The translations under genes and the position numbers were made by a program. The notes beneath the pieces were generated by a model. That model saw only the letters and a program-made list of their open reading frames with translations, ran no database searches and was not told the origin of the DNA. Positions 54,407-63,676 of a DNA stretch of 64,000 bases are shown piece after piece (within the stretch, counting starts at the first letter, position 1; every line of letters begins with the position of its first letter). The stretch comes from Deltaproteobacteria bacterium HGW-Deltaproteobacteria-18. Lineage in GTDB: Bacteria > Desulfobacterota > Desulfovibrionia > Desulfovibrionales > Desulfomicrobiaceae. The DNA is taken from the NCBI GenBank assembly GCA_002841885.1, contig PHBE01000007.1, positions 1 to 64,000 on the forward strand, read 5' to 3'.

Positions 54407-55807
54407 ATGGAGGGGACGAACAAGAAATCACGCCAGGCCATGCCGGAGCAGGACCCCAAGGTCCGGGCCAGAAATTTTGAGGAAGTGCCTCAGGGCTACA
54501 CCCCTGAAATGGCCATCGCCGAAGCGGGCCGCTGCCTGCAGTGCAAGAATCCGCTCTGTGTGCAGGGATGCCCCGTGGGTGTCGACATTCCCGCTTTCAT
54601 AAAACACGTCGCTGACGGGAAATTCGATCTGGCCATCGGCAAGATCTGGGAACGCAACAGCCTCCCGGCAGTCTGCGGCCGGGTCTGTCCGCAGGAAATC
54701 CAGTGCGAGGGCAACTGCATCCTTGGCCGCAAGGGCGAGGCCGTGGCCATTGGCAACCTGGAACGTTTTGCTGCTGACTGGGAACGGGCCCAGCAGGTAT
54801 GCGAGCTGCCGTCCCGCGAAAAGGCCACGGGCAAGAAGGTTGCCGTGGTCGGCTCCGGCCCTTCCGGGCTGACCGTGGCCGGGGACCTGATCCTCAAAGG
54901 TCATGAAGTCACCATTTTCGAGGCTTTCCACAAGCCCGGCGGAGTGCTGGTTTACGGCATCCCCGAGTTCCGGCTGCCCAAGGACATCGTCGCCTCGGAG
55001 GTGTCCTGCCTTCAGGCCCAGGGCGTGAAAATCGAGTGCGACGTGGTCGTGGGGCGTACCGAGACGGTGGACGAACTCTTCGAGCTGGGTTTTGACGCCG
55101 TGTATCTGGGCGTGGGTGCGGGCCTGCCCCGGTTCATGGATATCCCCGGCGAGAATCTGGTCGGGGTGCTTTCGGCCAATGAATACCTGACCCGGGCCAA
55201 CCTGATGAAGGCCTACCTCTTTCCGAAAGTGGACACACCCATCCCGCCGGGGCGCCACGTGGTGGTGCTGGGCGCCGGCAACGTGGCCATGGACAGCGCC
55301 CGTACGGCCATGCGTCTGGGTGCGGAGAAGGTCAGTATCGTCTATCGCCGCTCAAGGGCGGAGATGCCGGCCCGGAGCGCCGAGATTCACCACGCCGAGG
55401 AGGAAGGCCTCAATTTTGAGCTGCTGTCCAATCCGGTGCGCTATCTGGGAGATGAGAAAGGACGTCTGAAGGGCATCGAATGCGTGCGCATGGAGCTGGG
55501 CGAGCCTGATTCGTCGGGACGCAGACGTCCGGTGGCCGTGGCCGGCTCGGAGTTCGTCATCGAGTGCGACCTGGCCATCGTGGCCATCGGTTCCGGGGCT
55601 AATCCGCTGCTGACCCGCTCGACCCCTGATCTGCCCCTGGGTAGATCAGGATACATCCTGGCCAACCCCGACACCGGCAAGACCGGCAAGAAGGCGGTCT
55701 GGGCCGGGGGTGACATCGTCACCGGAGCGGCAACCGTCATCCTGGCCATGGGCGCGGGAAGGAAGGCCGCGGACTCGATCCACGAATATCTGACCTGGGG
55801 CTGGTAG
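54407..55807 (+). CDS. nfnB: NfnB, large subunit of NADH-dependent ferredoxin:NADP+ oxidoreductase
   Basis: 466 residues of the glutamate-synthase-beta type. The N-terminal domain has two [4Fe-4S] sites (CLQCKNPLCVQGC at about 44-56 and CGRVCPQEIQCEGNC at about 88-102). Then come FAD-binding GSGPSGL, NADPH-binding GAGNVAMD and the C-terminal GGDIVTGAAT. It holds the bifurcating FAD. ATG directly after the nfnA stop; GGAGG lies within the nfnA end. Confidence 0.93.
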   Translation: MEGTNKKSRQAMPEQDPKVRARNFEEVPQGYTPEMAIAEAGRCLQCKNPLCVQGCPVGVDIPAFIKHVADGKFDLAIGKIWERNSLPAVCGRVCPQEIQCEGNCILGRKGEAVAIGNLERFAADWERAQQVCELPSREKATGKKVAVVGSGPSGLTVAGDLILKGHEVTIFEAFHKPGGVLVYGIPEFRLPKDIVASEVSCLQAQGVKIECDVVVGRTETVDELFELGFDAVYLGVGAGLPRFMDIPGENLVGVLSANEYLTRANLMKAYLFPKVDTPIPPGRHVVVLGAGNVAMDSARTAMRLGAEKVSIVYRRSRAEMPARSAEIHHAEEEGLNFELLSNPVRYLGDEKGRLKGIECVRMELGEPDSSGRRRPVAVAGSEFVIECDLAIVAIGSGANPLLTRSTPDLPLGRSGYILANPDTGKTGKKAVWAGGDIVTGAATVILAMGAGRKAADSIHEYLTWGW

Positions 55808-55844
55808 ACTTTCATGCTTTAGGAAGACGGTCCTTTAAGTATCG

Positions 55845-55917
55845 AAGAACTGCCCCCGGCAGGTGCCACGGCGATTGTTTTCGCTTTGTGGATGCCCGCC
55901 GGGGGCAGTTCTTTTTC
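55845..55917 (+). terminator. Long-loop terminator after nfnB
   Basis: AAGAACTGCCCCCGGC and GCCGGGGGCAGTTCTT pair perfectly over 16 bp, with a 37-nt loop, followed by TTTTT overall. It lies 38 nt after the stop. Confidence 0.8.
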
Positions 55918-56059
55918 AATTCCCGCCCCTCATCCCGCGCTAAAACTCCTTCTCCGGCTTCGCTGCATTGTGGCGTTGTGGGTCTTTCTTCAAGCTGAGA
56001 GCTCTTTCTTGGGAATGGGACGGTGTCCTCTCGCCGCAGGCGGCAAACGAAGGGTCTCG

Positions 56060-57483
<1,424 letters not shown>

Positions 57484-57495
57484 TCCCGTCAGATC

Positions 57496-58044
57496 ATGAA
57501 TACATTCATCAACAAAGTGGAGGAGGGGATCATTTCCCTCCTCCTGGCTTCGATGACACTCCTGGTTTTCATGGAAGTGCTGATGCGGTTCGGGTTCAAC
57601 GTGGGCATCCACTGGGCCCAGGAGTTGACTCTGCTGCTGTCGGGCTGGCTGGTCATGTTCGGGGTTTCCTACGGCATCAAGGTCGGTTCGCATATCGGTG
57701 TCGACGCCTTGGTCAGGCTGTTTTCGGCGAATGTGCGCAGAACCATCTCCATCGTGGCCATTCTGCTGTGCCTCATCTACTGTGGGCTGTTTCTCGTGGG
57801 CAGCTGGGTCTATCTCGGGAAGCTCAAAAGCATAGGGATCCACCTTGAGGACATTCCTGTCCCCAAATGGATTGCCAACAGCATCCTCTTTGGCGGCATG
57901 ATCATGCTGGCCATCCGTCTTCTGGACCTTCTCTGGGCAGTCATCCAGGGCAGGCAGGAAGGTTTCAAGCTGCTGGATGAGGCCAAGGAGAGCATGTATC
58001 TGGCGCAAAAAGAGGGGACTTCCCTGGATGGAGACGACGAATGA
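57496..58044 (+). CDS. dctQ: TRAP transporter small permease DctQ
   Basis: 182-residue DctQ with four helices (about 13-33, 45-65, 88-110, 130-150). The conserved HWAQELTLLLSGWLVMFG is helix 2. The stop overlaps the dctM ATG by 4 nt (ATGA). Confidence 0.9.
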   Translation: MNTFINKVEEGIISLLLASMTLLVFMEVLMRFGFNVGIHWAQELTLLLSGWLVMFGVSYGIKVGSHIGVDALVRLFSANVRRTISIVAILLCLIYCGLFLVGSWVYLGKLKSIGIHLEDIPVPKWIANSILFGGMIMLAIRLLDLLWAVIQGRQEGFKLLDEAKESMYLAQKEGTSLDGDDE

Positions 58045-59438
58045 CAACTGCGGCACTGTTCACCCTGCTCTTCCTCTTTATTGCCACGGGGATGCCCATC
58101 GCCATTGCGTTGGGTCTTTCGAGCATCACGACCATCCTGTTCTTTTCCCACGATTCCCTGGCGTCCATCGCCTTGAAACTCTTTGAATCGGTTTCCGAAC
58201 ACTATACCCTGCTGGCCATTCCGTTCTTCATCCTGTCCTCCCAGTTTTTGTCCACGGGGGGCGTGGCCAAGCGGCTCATCAACTTCGCTCTCGATTGCAT
58301 CGGGCATGTCAAGGGCGGCCTGGCCATGGCCTCGGTCCTGGCCTGCATGCTCTTTGCCGCCGTATCCGGATCCTCGCCGGCCACAGTGGCCGCCATCGGC
58401 AGCATCGTCATTGGCGGCATGGTCCGTTCGGGCTATCCTGAATCCTTCGCGGCCGGTGTCATCTGCAACGCCGGCACGCTCGGTATCCTCATTCCGCCTT
58501 CCATCGTCATGCTCGTGTACGCGGCGGCCACCCAGGAGTCGGCGGCCCGGCTGTTCATGGCCGGTTTCATCCCCGGCATCTGCCTGGGACTGCTGCTCAT
58601 GATCGCCATCTACATCGTGGCCCGGATCAAGAATTATCCGGCCCTGGCCTGGCCGGGATTCAGGCAGGTTTTCAGGTCCGGATTCACGGCCATGGGCGGA
58701 CTGATGCTGGTCGTCATCGTGCTCGGGTCCATCTACGGAGGCATCTGCAGTCCCACGGAAGCGGCGGCCATTTCGGCCGTGTATGCCTACTGGATCGCAG
58801 TCTTCGTCTATCGCGACATGGGCCCGCTCAAGGAAGTTCCCCTGCGCAAAGTTGACGAGCCCCTGGCTTCGGCTCTGTTTCGCGGATTGTGGCAGACCTT
58901 GGCGGCCATTCCCAGGTCCTGGGTTCATCCGGAAGTGCGGCACGTGGTCCTGGATGCCGCGAAGGTCAGCATCATGCTGCTTTTTATCATCGGCAACGCC
59001 ATGCTTTTTGCCCACGTTCTGACCACGGAGCGGATTCCGCACCTTATCGCCGAGACCATTGTCGGCTGGGGTTTGCCGGCCTGGGGCTTCCTGATCGTCG
59101 TCAACATCCTGCTGCTCCTGGCAGGCAACTTCATGGAGCCTTCGGCCATCACCATGATCATGATCCCGATCCTCTTTCCCATCGCGGTCAAGCTCGGCAT
59201 CGATCCCATTCATCTGGGTGTCATCTGCGTGGTCAACATGGAGATCGGGCTGATCACTCCGCCCGTTGGGCTCAACCTCTTTGTCACGGCGGGCATAACC
59301 AAGCGCGACCTGACCTGGGTCGTGCGCGCGGCGCTGCCGTGGCTCATGATTCTGCTTTTCTTCCTGATCCTCGTCACCTACATCCCGCAAATATCCCTGT
59401 GGCTGCCCGAGTATATCGACAAGCTCAAAGGGTATTGA
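58041..59438 (+). CDS. dctM: TRAP transporter large permease DctM
   Basis: 465-residue DctM with about 12 helices; family stretches are SSQFLSTGGVAKRLI, FAAVSGSSPATVAAIGSI, GTLGILIPPSIVMLVYAA and GLITPPVGLN. Somewhat longer than the usual ~425-430, the extra lying in a polar loop near residues 255-305. It transports organic acids with Na+ or H+ together with DctQ. Confidence 0.92.
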   Translation: MTTAALFTLLFLFIATGMPIAIALGLSSITTILFFSHDSLASIALKLFESVSEHYTLLAIPFFILSSQFLSTGGVAKRLINFALDCIGHVKGGLAMASVLACMLFAAVSGSSPATVAAIGSIVIGGMVRSGYPESFAAGVICNAGTLGILIPPSIVMLVYAAATQESAARLFMAGFIPGICLGLLLMIAIYIVARIKNYPALAWPGFRQVFRSGFTAMGGLMLVVIVLGSIYGGICSPTEAAAISAVYAYWIAVFVYRDMGPLKEVPLRKVDEPLASALFRGLWQTLAAIPRSWVHPEVRHVVLDAAKVSIMLLFIIGNAMLFAHVLTTERIPHLIAETIVGWGLPAWGFLIVVNILLLLAGNFMEPSAITMIMIPILFPIAVKLGIDPIHLGVICVVNMEIGLITPPVGLNLFVTAGITKRDLTWVVRAALPWLMILLFFLILVTYIPQISLWLPEYIDKLKGY

Positions 59439-59467
59439 CGGGTTTGCTGAGGATAAACTGCATTGCA

Positions 59468-59496
59468 ACCGGGCTTCGCGAGGAGCCCGGTTTTTT
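59468..59496 (+). terminator. Terminator of the dctPQM operon
   Basis: ACCGGGCT, 8-nt loop, AGCCCGGT, then TTTTT. It lies between the convergent dctM and zur genes. Confidence 0.9.
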
Positions 59497-59521
59497 CATG
59501 CTTCTGTCTGCGTGAGGATTT

Positions 59522-59998
59522 CTATTCAGGCTTGACGGGTGACGACGATTCATGTGGTTCGCGCAACTTTTTCTGGCAGGCGGGGCAGATGCCTTCCAGG
59601 CGGATGTCGACGTGGCGGATGTCCAGGGAAAGATCGTCCAGGGCTTGGCGGTCCAGCGGCAGGTGGGGAACATTCAGGCACAGATAGCAGTCGCATCGGG
59701 TGCAGTGGAAGTGCGGGTGCTCGTCTTCATGGGCGCCCCGCAGGCAGAAGCGCTGGGATTTTTCGCCGAGCCCAAGCCGGTTCAGGACTTCGTGTTCCAC
59801 CAGCAGATCGAGAATGCGATACACCGTGACCCGGTTGATGTCGTTTTTGGCGCTGATCTTTTCCAGAATTTCCTGTGCGCTGGACGGATGCGCCGTGTTG
59901 CCGACCTCCATGAGCACCTGCAGGCGGCGATCGGTGCTCTCAAGGCCCGCCTCCTTCAATCGTTTGGCGGCCGTCTTTGCGGGCATGCGCGCCCTCAT
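59522..59998 (-). CDS. zur: Fur-family regulator, probably Zur
   Basis: 158-residue Fur-family repressor: a winged helix (about 20-90; INRVTVYRILDLLVEHEVLNRL), a HEDEHPHFHC metal-binding segment and two CxxC zinc pairs (CTRC and CPAC). Its place as last gene of znuACB points to zinc. The ATG at 59998 overlaps the znuB stop as ATGA and has GGAGG 5 nt upstream; a TTG at 60010 in frame is less likely. Confidence 0.88.
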   Translation of the reverse strand: MRARMPAKTAAKRLKEAGLESTDRRLQVLMEVGNTAHPSSAQEILEKISAKNDINRVTVYRILDLLVEHEVLNRLGLGEKSQRFCLRGAHEDEHPHFHCTRCDCYLCLNVPHLPLDRQALDDLSLDIRHVDIRLEGICPACQKKLREPHESSSPVKPE

Positions 59999-60804
59999 GT
60001 CCGCCTCCAAAGCGATCTGCCGCTCCAGGCCAGGACGTATCCGGTCGTGGCCACGGCGATGATGGACGCTCCGGATGTGAGGTCAAGATGATAGGAGACC
60101 GCCAGTCCGCAGAGACAGAAGAACAGGCTGGCCAGGGTTGCAAGGGCCATGGTCTTCCATAGGGAATTGGTGAAGAGTTCGGCCAGCATGGGAGGGATGG
60201 TCAAAAGCGCGATGACCAGAATGAGGCCAGCGACCTGGATGACCATGACCACGGTCACGGCGGTCATGACCTGCATCAGGACGTAGAGCATGCGCACGGG
60301 CACGCCGGTTGAGCGTGCGAATTCCATGTCGAAGGACAGGGACAGAAAGTCCTTGTACCAGAAAAGGACCACGGCCAGGATGAAAACATCGAGCAGGAGC
60401 ATGAACCAGATGTCGCTTGTGGGCACCGCCAGAAGGCTGCCGAAGAGGTAGCTCATCAGATCGACGTTGTAGCCCGGGGTCAGATCCAGCAGGATGATTC
60501 CAAAGGCCATGCCCGCCGCCCACATGATGCCGATGATGCCGTCGCTGCGTTCGCTGCGGCCAAAGGAGGCCAGGGCCATGATCAGCGCGGCCAGCACCGT
60601 GAAGCCCACGGCGCAGGGCAGGACGGGGAGGCCGAGGTAGAAGGCCAGGCCCACTCCGCCGTATGCGGTGTGAGCCACCCCGCCGGCCATGAAGACCTGC
60701 CGGTTGACGACCACCAGCGAGCCGATGATGCCGCAGGCCAGGCTTGCCAGCAGTCCCGCCATCAGGGCGTTTTGCATGAATTCCATGCCGAGCACGGAGT
60801 TCAT
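59995..60804 (-). CDS. znuB: Zinc ABC transporter permease ZnuB
   Basis: 269-residue ABC-3 family permease with about eight helices (LACGIIGSLVVVNRQVFMAGGVAHTAYGG, IALLTIPPMLAELFTNSLW). The ATG overlaps the znuC stop as ATGA; the stop overlaps zur likewise. Confidence 0.92.
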   Translation of the reverse strand: MNSVLGMEFMQNALMAGLLASLACGIIGSLVVVNRQVFMAGGVAHTAYGGVGLAFYLGLPVLPCAVGFTVLAALIMALASFGRSERSDGIIGIMWAAGMAFGIILLDLTPGYNVDLMSYLFGSLLAVPTSDIWFMLLLDVFILAVVLFWYKDFLSLSFDMEFARSTGVPVRMLYVLMQVMTAVTVVMVIQVAGLILVIALLTIPPMLAELFTNSLWKTMALATLASLFFCLCGLAVSYHLDLTSGASIIAVATTGYVLAWSGRSLWRRT

Positions 60805-61685
60805 ATGGAACCCCGCGGGCCGGTCTGGCCGAAGATGGAGGACACTTCCCGTATGTAGGTGTCCAGGGGGCAGGATGCGTCGTGTGTGCCGTAGATGAGT
60901 TCGAGCATGGATGGTGTGAGTTCCCGGCTTTGGTTCTGGATGAGTTTGCGGTTGACCACGGCCACGCTTGAGATGCGCGTGGAGGCGGAGATGAGGTCGT
61001 GGCTGACCATGACTATGGTGATGGAGGAACTGAGCGCCGAGAGCAGATCGAAGAGGCAGACCTTGCCCTGGGGGTCGATGTTTGACGTGGGCTCGTCAAA
61101 GAGCAGAAGGGCCGGATCCGAAACCAGGGCCCGGGCCACCAGGACGCGCTGCTTTTGTCCTCCGGAGAGGGCGTCGAAGCGGCGCGTGGCCAGTTCGGCC
61201 ATGTCCACCATGCGCAGGGTTTCCATGGCCTTGGCCTTGTCCCTGGCGCGATAGCCGGGCCAGCGCCCGGTAGAGAGCAGCCCGCCTTCCCGGCGCAGTC
61301 CGAGCAGGACGGCCTCATGGACCGTGACCGGAAAGCTTGGCTGGATGAGCGCGTGCTGCGGCACATACCCCACTGCGGGCCGCACGGAGAGCGGATCGGC
61401 TCCGAGCACGCGCACCGTCCCTGCCCTGGGCGCGAGCAGACCGAGGATAAGCTTGACAAGAGTGGTCTTGCCCCCGCCGTTGGGACCGATCACGGCCATG
61501 AAGTCGCCGCTTGAGACTTTCAGGTCGACATCCGAGAGCACTTCCCGATCGTCGTAGGCGAAACTCACGCCCTGAAGCTCGATGACAGGGGTCCCCGTTC
61601 CCGGCAGGGGCCTGAAGTGAGGTTCGGGAATGATCGGATGGCCATGTCCGGAACAGGTGGGGCAGGAGTGGTCGTGCGTGTTCAT
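60801..61685 (-). CDS. znuC: Zinc ABC transporter ATPase ZnuC
   Basis: 294-residue ATPase. Walker A is GPNGGGKTT, the signature LSGGQKQRVLVARAL and Walker B LLFDEPTSN. The N-terminus carries a Cys/His-rich extension (MNTHDHSCPTCSGHGH) that could bind zinc. The start at 61685 is preferred (GGAAAG 5 nt upstream); an ATG at 61742 in frame would place the 61715-61737 hairpin inside the gene. Confidence 0.9.
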   Translation of the reverse strand: MNTHDHSCPTCSGHGHPIIPEPHFRPLPGTGTPVIELQGVSFAYDDREVLSDVDLKVSSGDFMAVIGPNGGGKTTLVKLILGLLAPRAGTVRVLGADPLSVRPAVGYVPQHALIQPSFPVTVHEAVLLGLRREGGLLSTGRWPGYRARDKAKAMETLRMVDMAELATRRFDALSGGQKQRVLVARALVSDPALLLFDEPTSNIDPQGKVCLFDLLSALSSSITIVMVSHDLISASTRISSVAVVNRKLIQNQSRELTPSMLELIYGTHDASCPLDTYIREVSSIFGQTGPRGSI

Positions 61686-61714
61686 GCGCTTTCCGGTTTT
61701 ATGAGTTGAAGATG

Positions 61715-61737
61715 GCCGGGCCTTGAAGTGCCCCGGC
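61715..61737 (-). other. Small hairpin between znuA and znuC
   Basis: GCCGGG and CCCGGC, 11-nt loop, in the gap between the zinc-binding-protein gene and znuC. It may protect znuA mRNA, as in the liv operon. Confidence 0.35.
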
Positions 61738-61760
61738 GTCATGATCGCTTTTGAAGTCCT

Positions 61761-62684
61761 TTAGTTGAGTGCGTCGGCACAGGCGCGGGCAGCGCTGCGC
61801 ATATTCGTGGCCCAATCCTCGGCCAGAGGGTCGAGGCGGACAACCGTGGCTCCGATCTGCTTGGCGATGACGGTGGCGCTTTTCTGCGAAAATTGCGGCT
61901 GCACGAAAACAACCTTGGCCCCCGATTCCTTGCCGGCCGCGATGATCCGCGCCAGATCCCTGGGGCTTGGCTCCTTGCCGTCCACCTCGATGGATGCCTG
62001 GGTCAGCCCGTAGGCCTTGGCAAAATAGCCCCATGAGGGATGGAAGACAAGGAATGTCCGTTTTTCCGGGGGCAACGGTGCCAGAATGGACCGGATTTCG
62101 CGGTCGAGTTCGTCCAGTTCCCTTTCGAAGGCGGCAGCATTGGCGGCATAGAGATCCGCCCGATCGGGATCCACACGGCTGAGACCGTCCCGGATGTGAG
62201 CCACCTGAATCCTGACCAGCGCGGGATCGAGCCAGATGTGCGGGTCGAGCATGCCCTGGTCAGGATCGTGCTGGTCGTGGCGTCCGGCATCATCCGCCTC
62301 CGTCACGTGTCCATCCCCGGCGTGGTCTTCTTCGTGGTGATGCTCCTCGCTCATGGGAATCTTTGCGATGCCCTCGGCCGTGTGTACGACGGTCATTTTC
62401 GGGCTTGCGCCCATGATCCGCTCAAGCCAAGTCTGATCGAAGCTGTCGCCGATGGCAAAGTAGATGCTGGCCTTGGCCAGTTCGGCCATTTGCCTTGGCC
62501 TTGGCTCGTAAGCGTGGGGATTGGCCCCGGGTTCGACCATGACCGCAACGGGGACCTCGCCGCCGCTGACTTTGTCAACAAAGTATTTTTGCGGAGTTAT
62601 GGTCACGAAGGCGGAGGGAGCGGCCTGGGCCGAGACTGAGAACAAACTCAGTAACAAGGTGAGCAAGCAAAGGTTTTTTCTCAT
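61761..62684 (-). CDS. znuA: Zinc ABC transporter substrate-binding protein ZnuA
   Basis: 307 residues: signal peptide about 1-22 (ending AQAA), a cluster A-I binding fold, zinc ligand His in GANPHAYEP (about residue 57) and later HPSWGYF. The His/Asp-rich loop (about 115-148, SEEHHHEEDHAGDG) is typical of ZnuA. GGAGG 5 nt before the ATG. First gene of znuA-znuC-znuB-zur, preceded by two Zur-like operators. Confidence 0.92.
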   Translation of the reverse strand: MRKNLCLLTLLLSLFSVSAQAAPSAFVTITPQKYFVDKVSGGEVPVAVMVEPGANPHAYEPRPRQMAELAKASIYFAIGDSFDQTWLERIMGASPKMTVVHTAEGIAKIPMSEEHHHEEDHAGDGHVTEADDAGRHDQHDPDQGMLDPHIWLDPALVRIQVAHIRDGLSRVDPDRADLYAANAAAFERELDELDREIRSILAPLPPEKRTFLVFHPSWGYFAKAYGLTQASIEVDGKEPSPRDLARIIAAGKESGAKVVFVQPQFSQKSATVIAKQIGATVVRLDPLAEDWATNMRSAARACADALN

Positions 62685-62713
62685 TTTTCCTCCATGATTT
62701 TGGAAGGATATTT

Positions 62714-62730
62714 ATGCAACAGAATTGCAT
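62714..62730. promoter_or_regulatory. Zur-like operator, copy 1
   Basis: ATGCAACAGAATTGCAT: perfect 6-bp inverted repeat with a 5-nt centre, 30 nt upstream of the znuA start. It shares RTGCAACARARTTGCRT with copy 2. Confidence 0.75.
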
Positions 62731-62743
62731 GAAGTCAAGGTTC

Positions 62744-62760
62744 GTGCAACAAAGTTGCGT
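62744..62760. promoter_or_regulatory. Zur-like operator, copy 2
   Basis: GTGCAACAAAGTTGCGT, 30 bp centre-to-centre from copy 1, about three helical turns, so both sites lie on nearly the same face of the DNA. It lies between znuA and the divergent nitroreductase. Confidence 0.72.
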
Positions 62761-62836
62761 GCCTTTGCCGCACTTGTGCATCCACCGCTCACGCCGTAGG
62801 AGGGAAATGTTCACGCTCATGACTTTTGGAGGAAGC

Positions 62837-63676
62837 ATGCTTGATTTCATCATTGACGAGACCCGCTGCGTACAGTGCGGAGAATGCGCGGCCGATTGCC
62901 CGGTGTCCATCATAACCATGGACGAAGGCTTGCCGCGCATTCCCGAGCACCGGGAGTCGTATTGCATCGGGTGCCAGCACTGCCTGGCCGTTTGTCCCAC
63001 CGCAGCCCTTTCCATTCTGGGCAAGGACCCGGATCGGAGCGCTCCGGTTTTGCCCCCGTCTCCCGATGCGCTGGAAAATCTGATCAAGAGCCGACGTTCA
63101 GTACGTCGCTTCCGTCCTGAAAGCGTTGACGGGGAAATTCTTGACAGGCTCATGGACGTGGTCGCCCATGCGCCGACGGGCAAGAATCAGCGCCGGGTCC
63201 GCTTCACCCTGGTTGACGACCCGCAGGTGATGGAACAGATCCGGGTCCGGACCATGGACGGGATCCGCAAGGCCGTGCTCGAGGACAGCCTGCCCGATGG
63301 CATGGAGTTCTTCGCCAAGATGGTCGCCCCTTACGATCAGGGGCGGGACATCATCTATCGCAAGGCTCCGCACATGATCATCGCTTCCGCGCCCAGGGAT
63401 TCGGCCGCTCCGGACGCGGATCCGTTCATAGCCCTGTCCTATTTCGAGCTCATGGCCCATAGCCTGGGATTGGGCACCGTCTGGTGCGGCTTTGCGCGCT
63501 GGGCTCTGCAGAGCGTGGTTCCGGAGCTTGGACGGGCGCTTGGCATCCCGGCCGATCATCGCTCAATGTACGCCATGATGTTCGGTCATCCGGCGGTAAG
63601 CTATGCCCGCACCGTGCAGCGCGACGTCGCGGATGTGCACCGGGTCGGCCTGGCCGGTCTGGAGGGCGGACGGTGA
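62837..63676 (+). CDS. Ferredoxin-domain nitroreductase
   Basis: 279 residues: an N-terminal two-cluster ferredoxin (CVQCGECAADC and CIGCQHCLAVC, about residues 11-55) fused to a nitroreductase-type FMN domain (LIKSRRSVRRFRPES, HAPTGKNQRR, GTVWCGFARWALQ). Reductant probably arrives through the ferredoxin part. The start at 62837 has GGAGG 4 nt upstream. It is divergent from znuA across the two Zur-like sites and may be zinc-regulated (inference). The stop overlaps the next start. Confidence 0.87.
   Translation: MLDFIIDETRCVQCGECAADCPVSIITMDEGLPRIPEHRESYCIGCQHCLAVCPTAALSILGKDPDRSAPVLPPSPDALENLIKSRRSVRRFRPESVDGEILDRLMDVVAHAPTGKNQRRVRFTLVDDPQVMEQIRVRTMDGIRKAVLEDSLPDGMEFFAKMVAPYDQGRDIIYRKAPHMIIASAPRDSAAPDADPFIALSYFELMAHSLGLGTVWCGFARWALQSVVPELGRALGIPADHRSMYAMMFGHPAVSYARTVQRDVADVHRVGLAGLEGGR

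Noticed and set aside
57810-59468. 552-codon antisense open frame over dctQ/dctM
   Set aside because: Same codon-bias artefact; low-complexity His/Gln/Asp/Arg translation.
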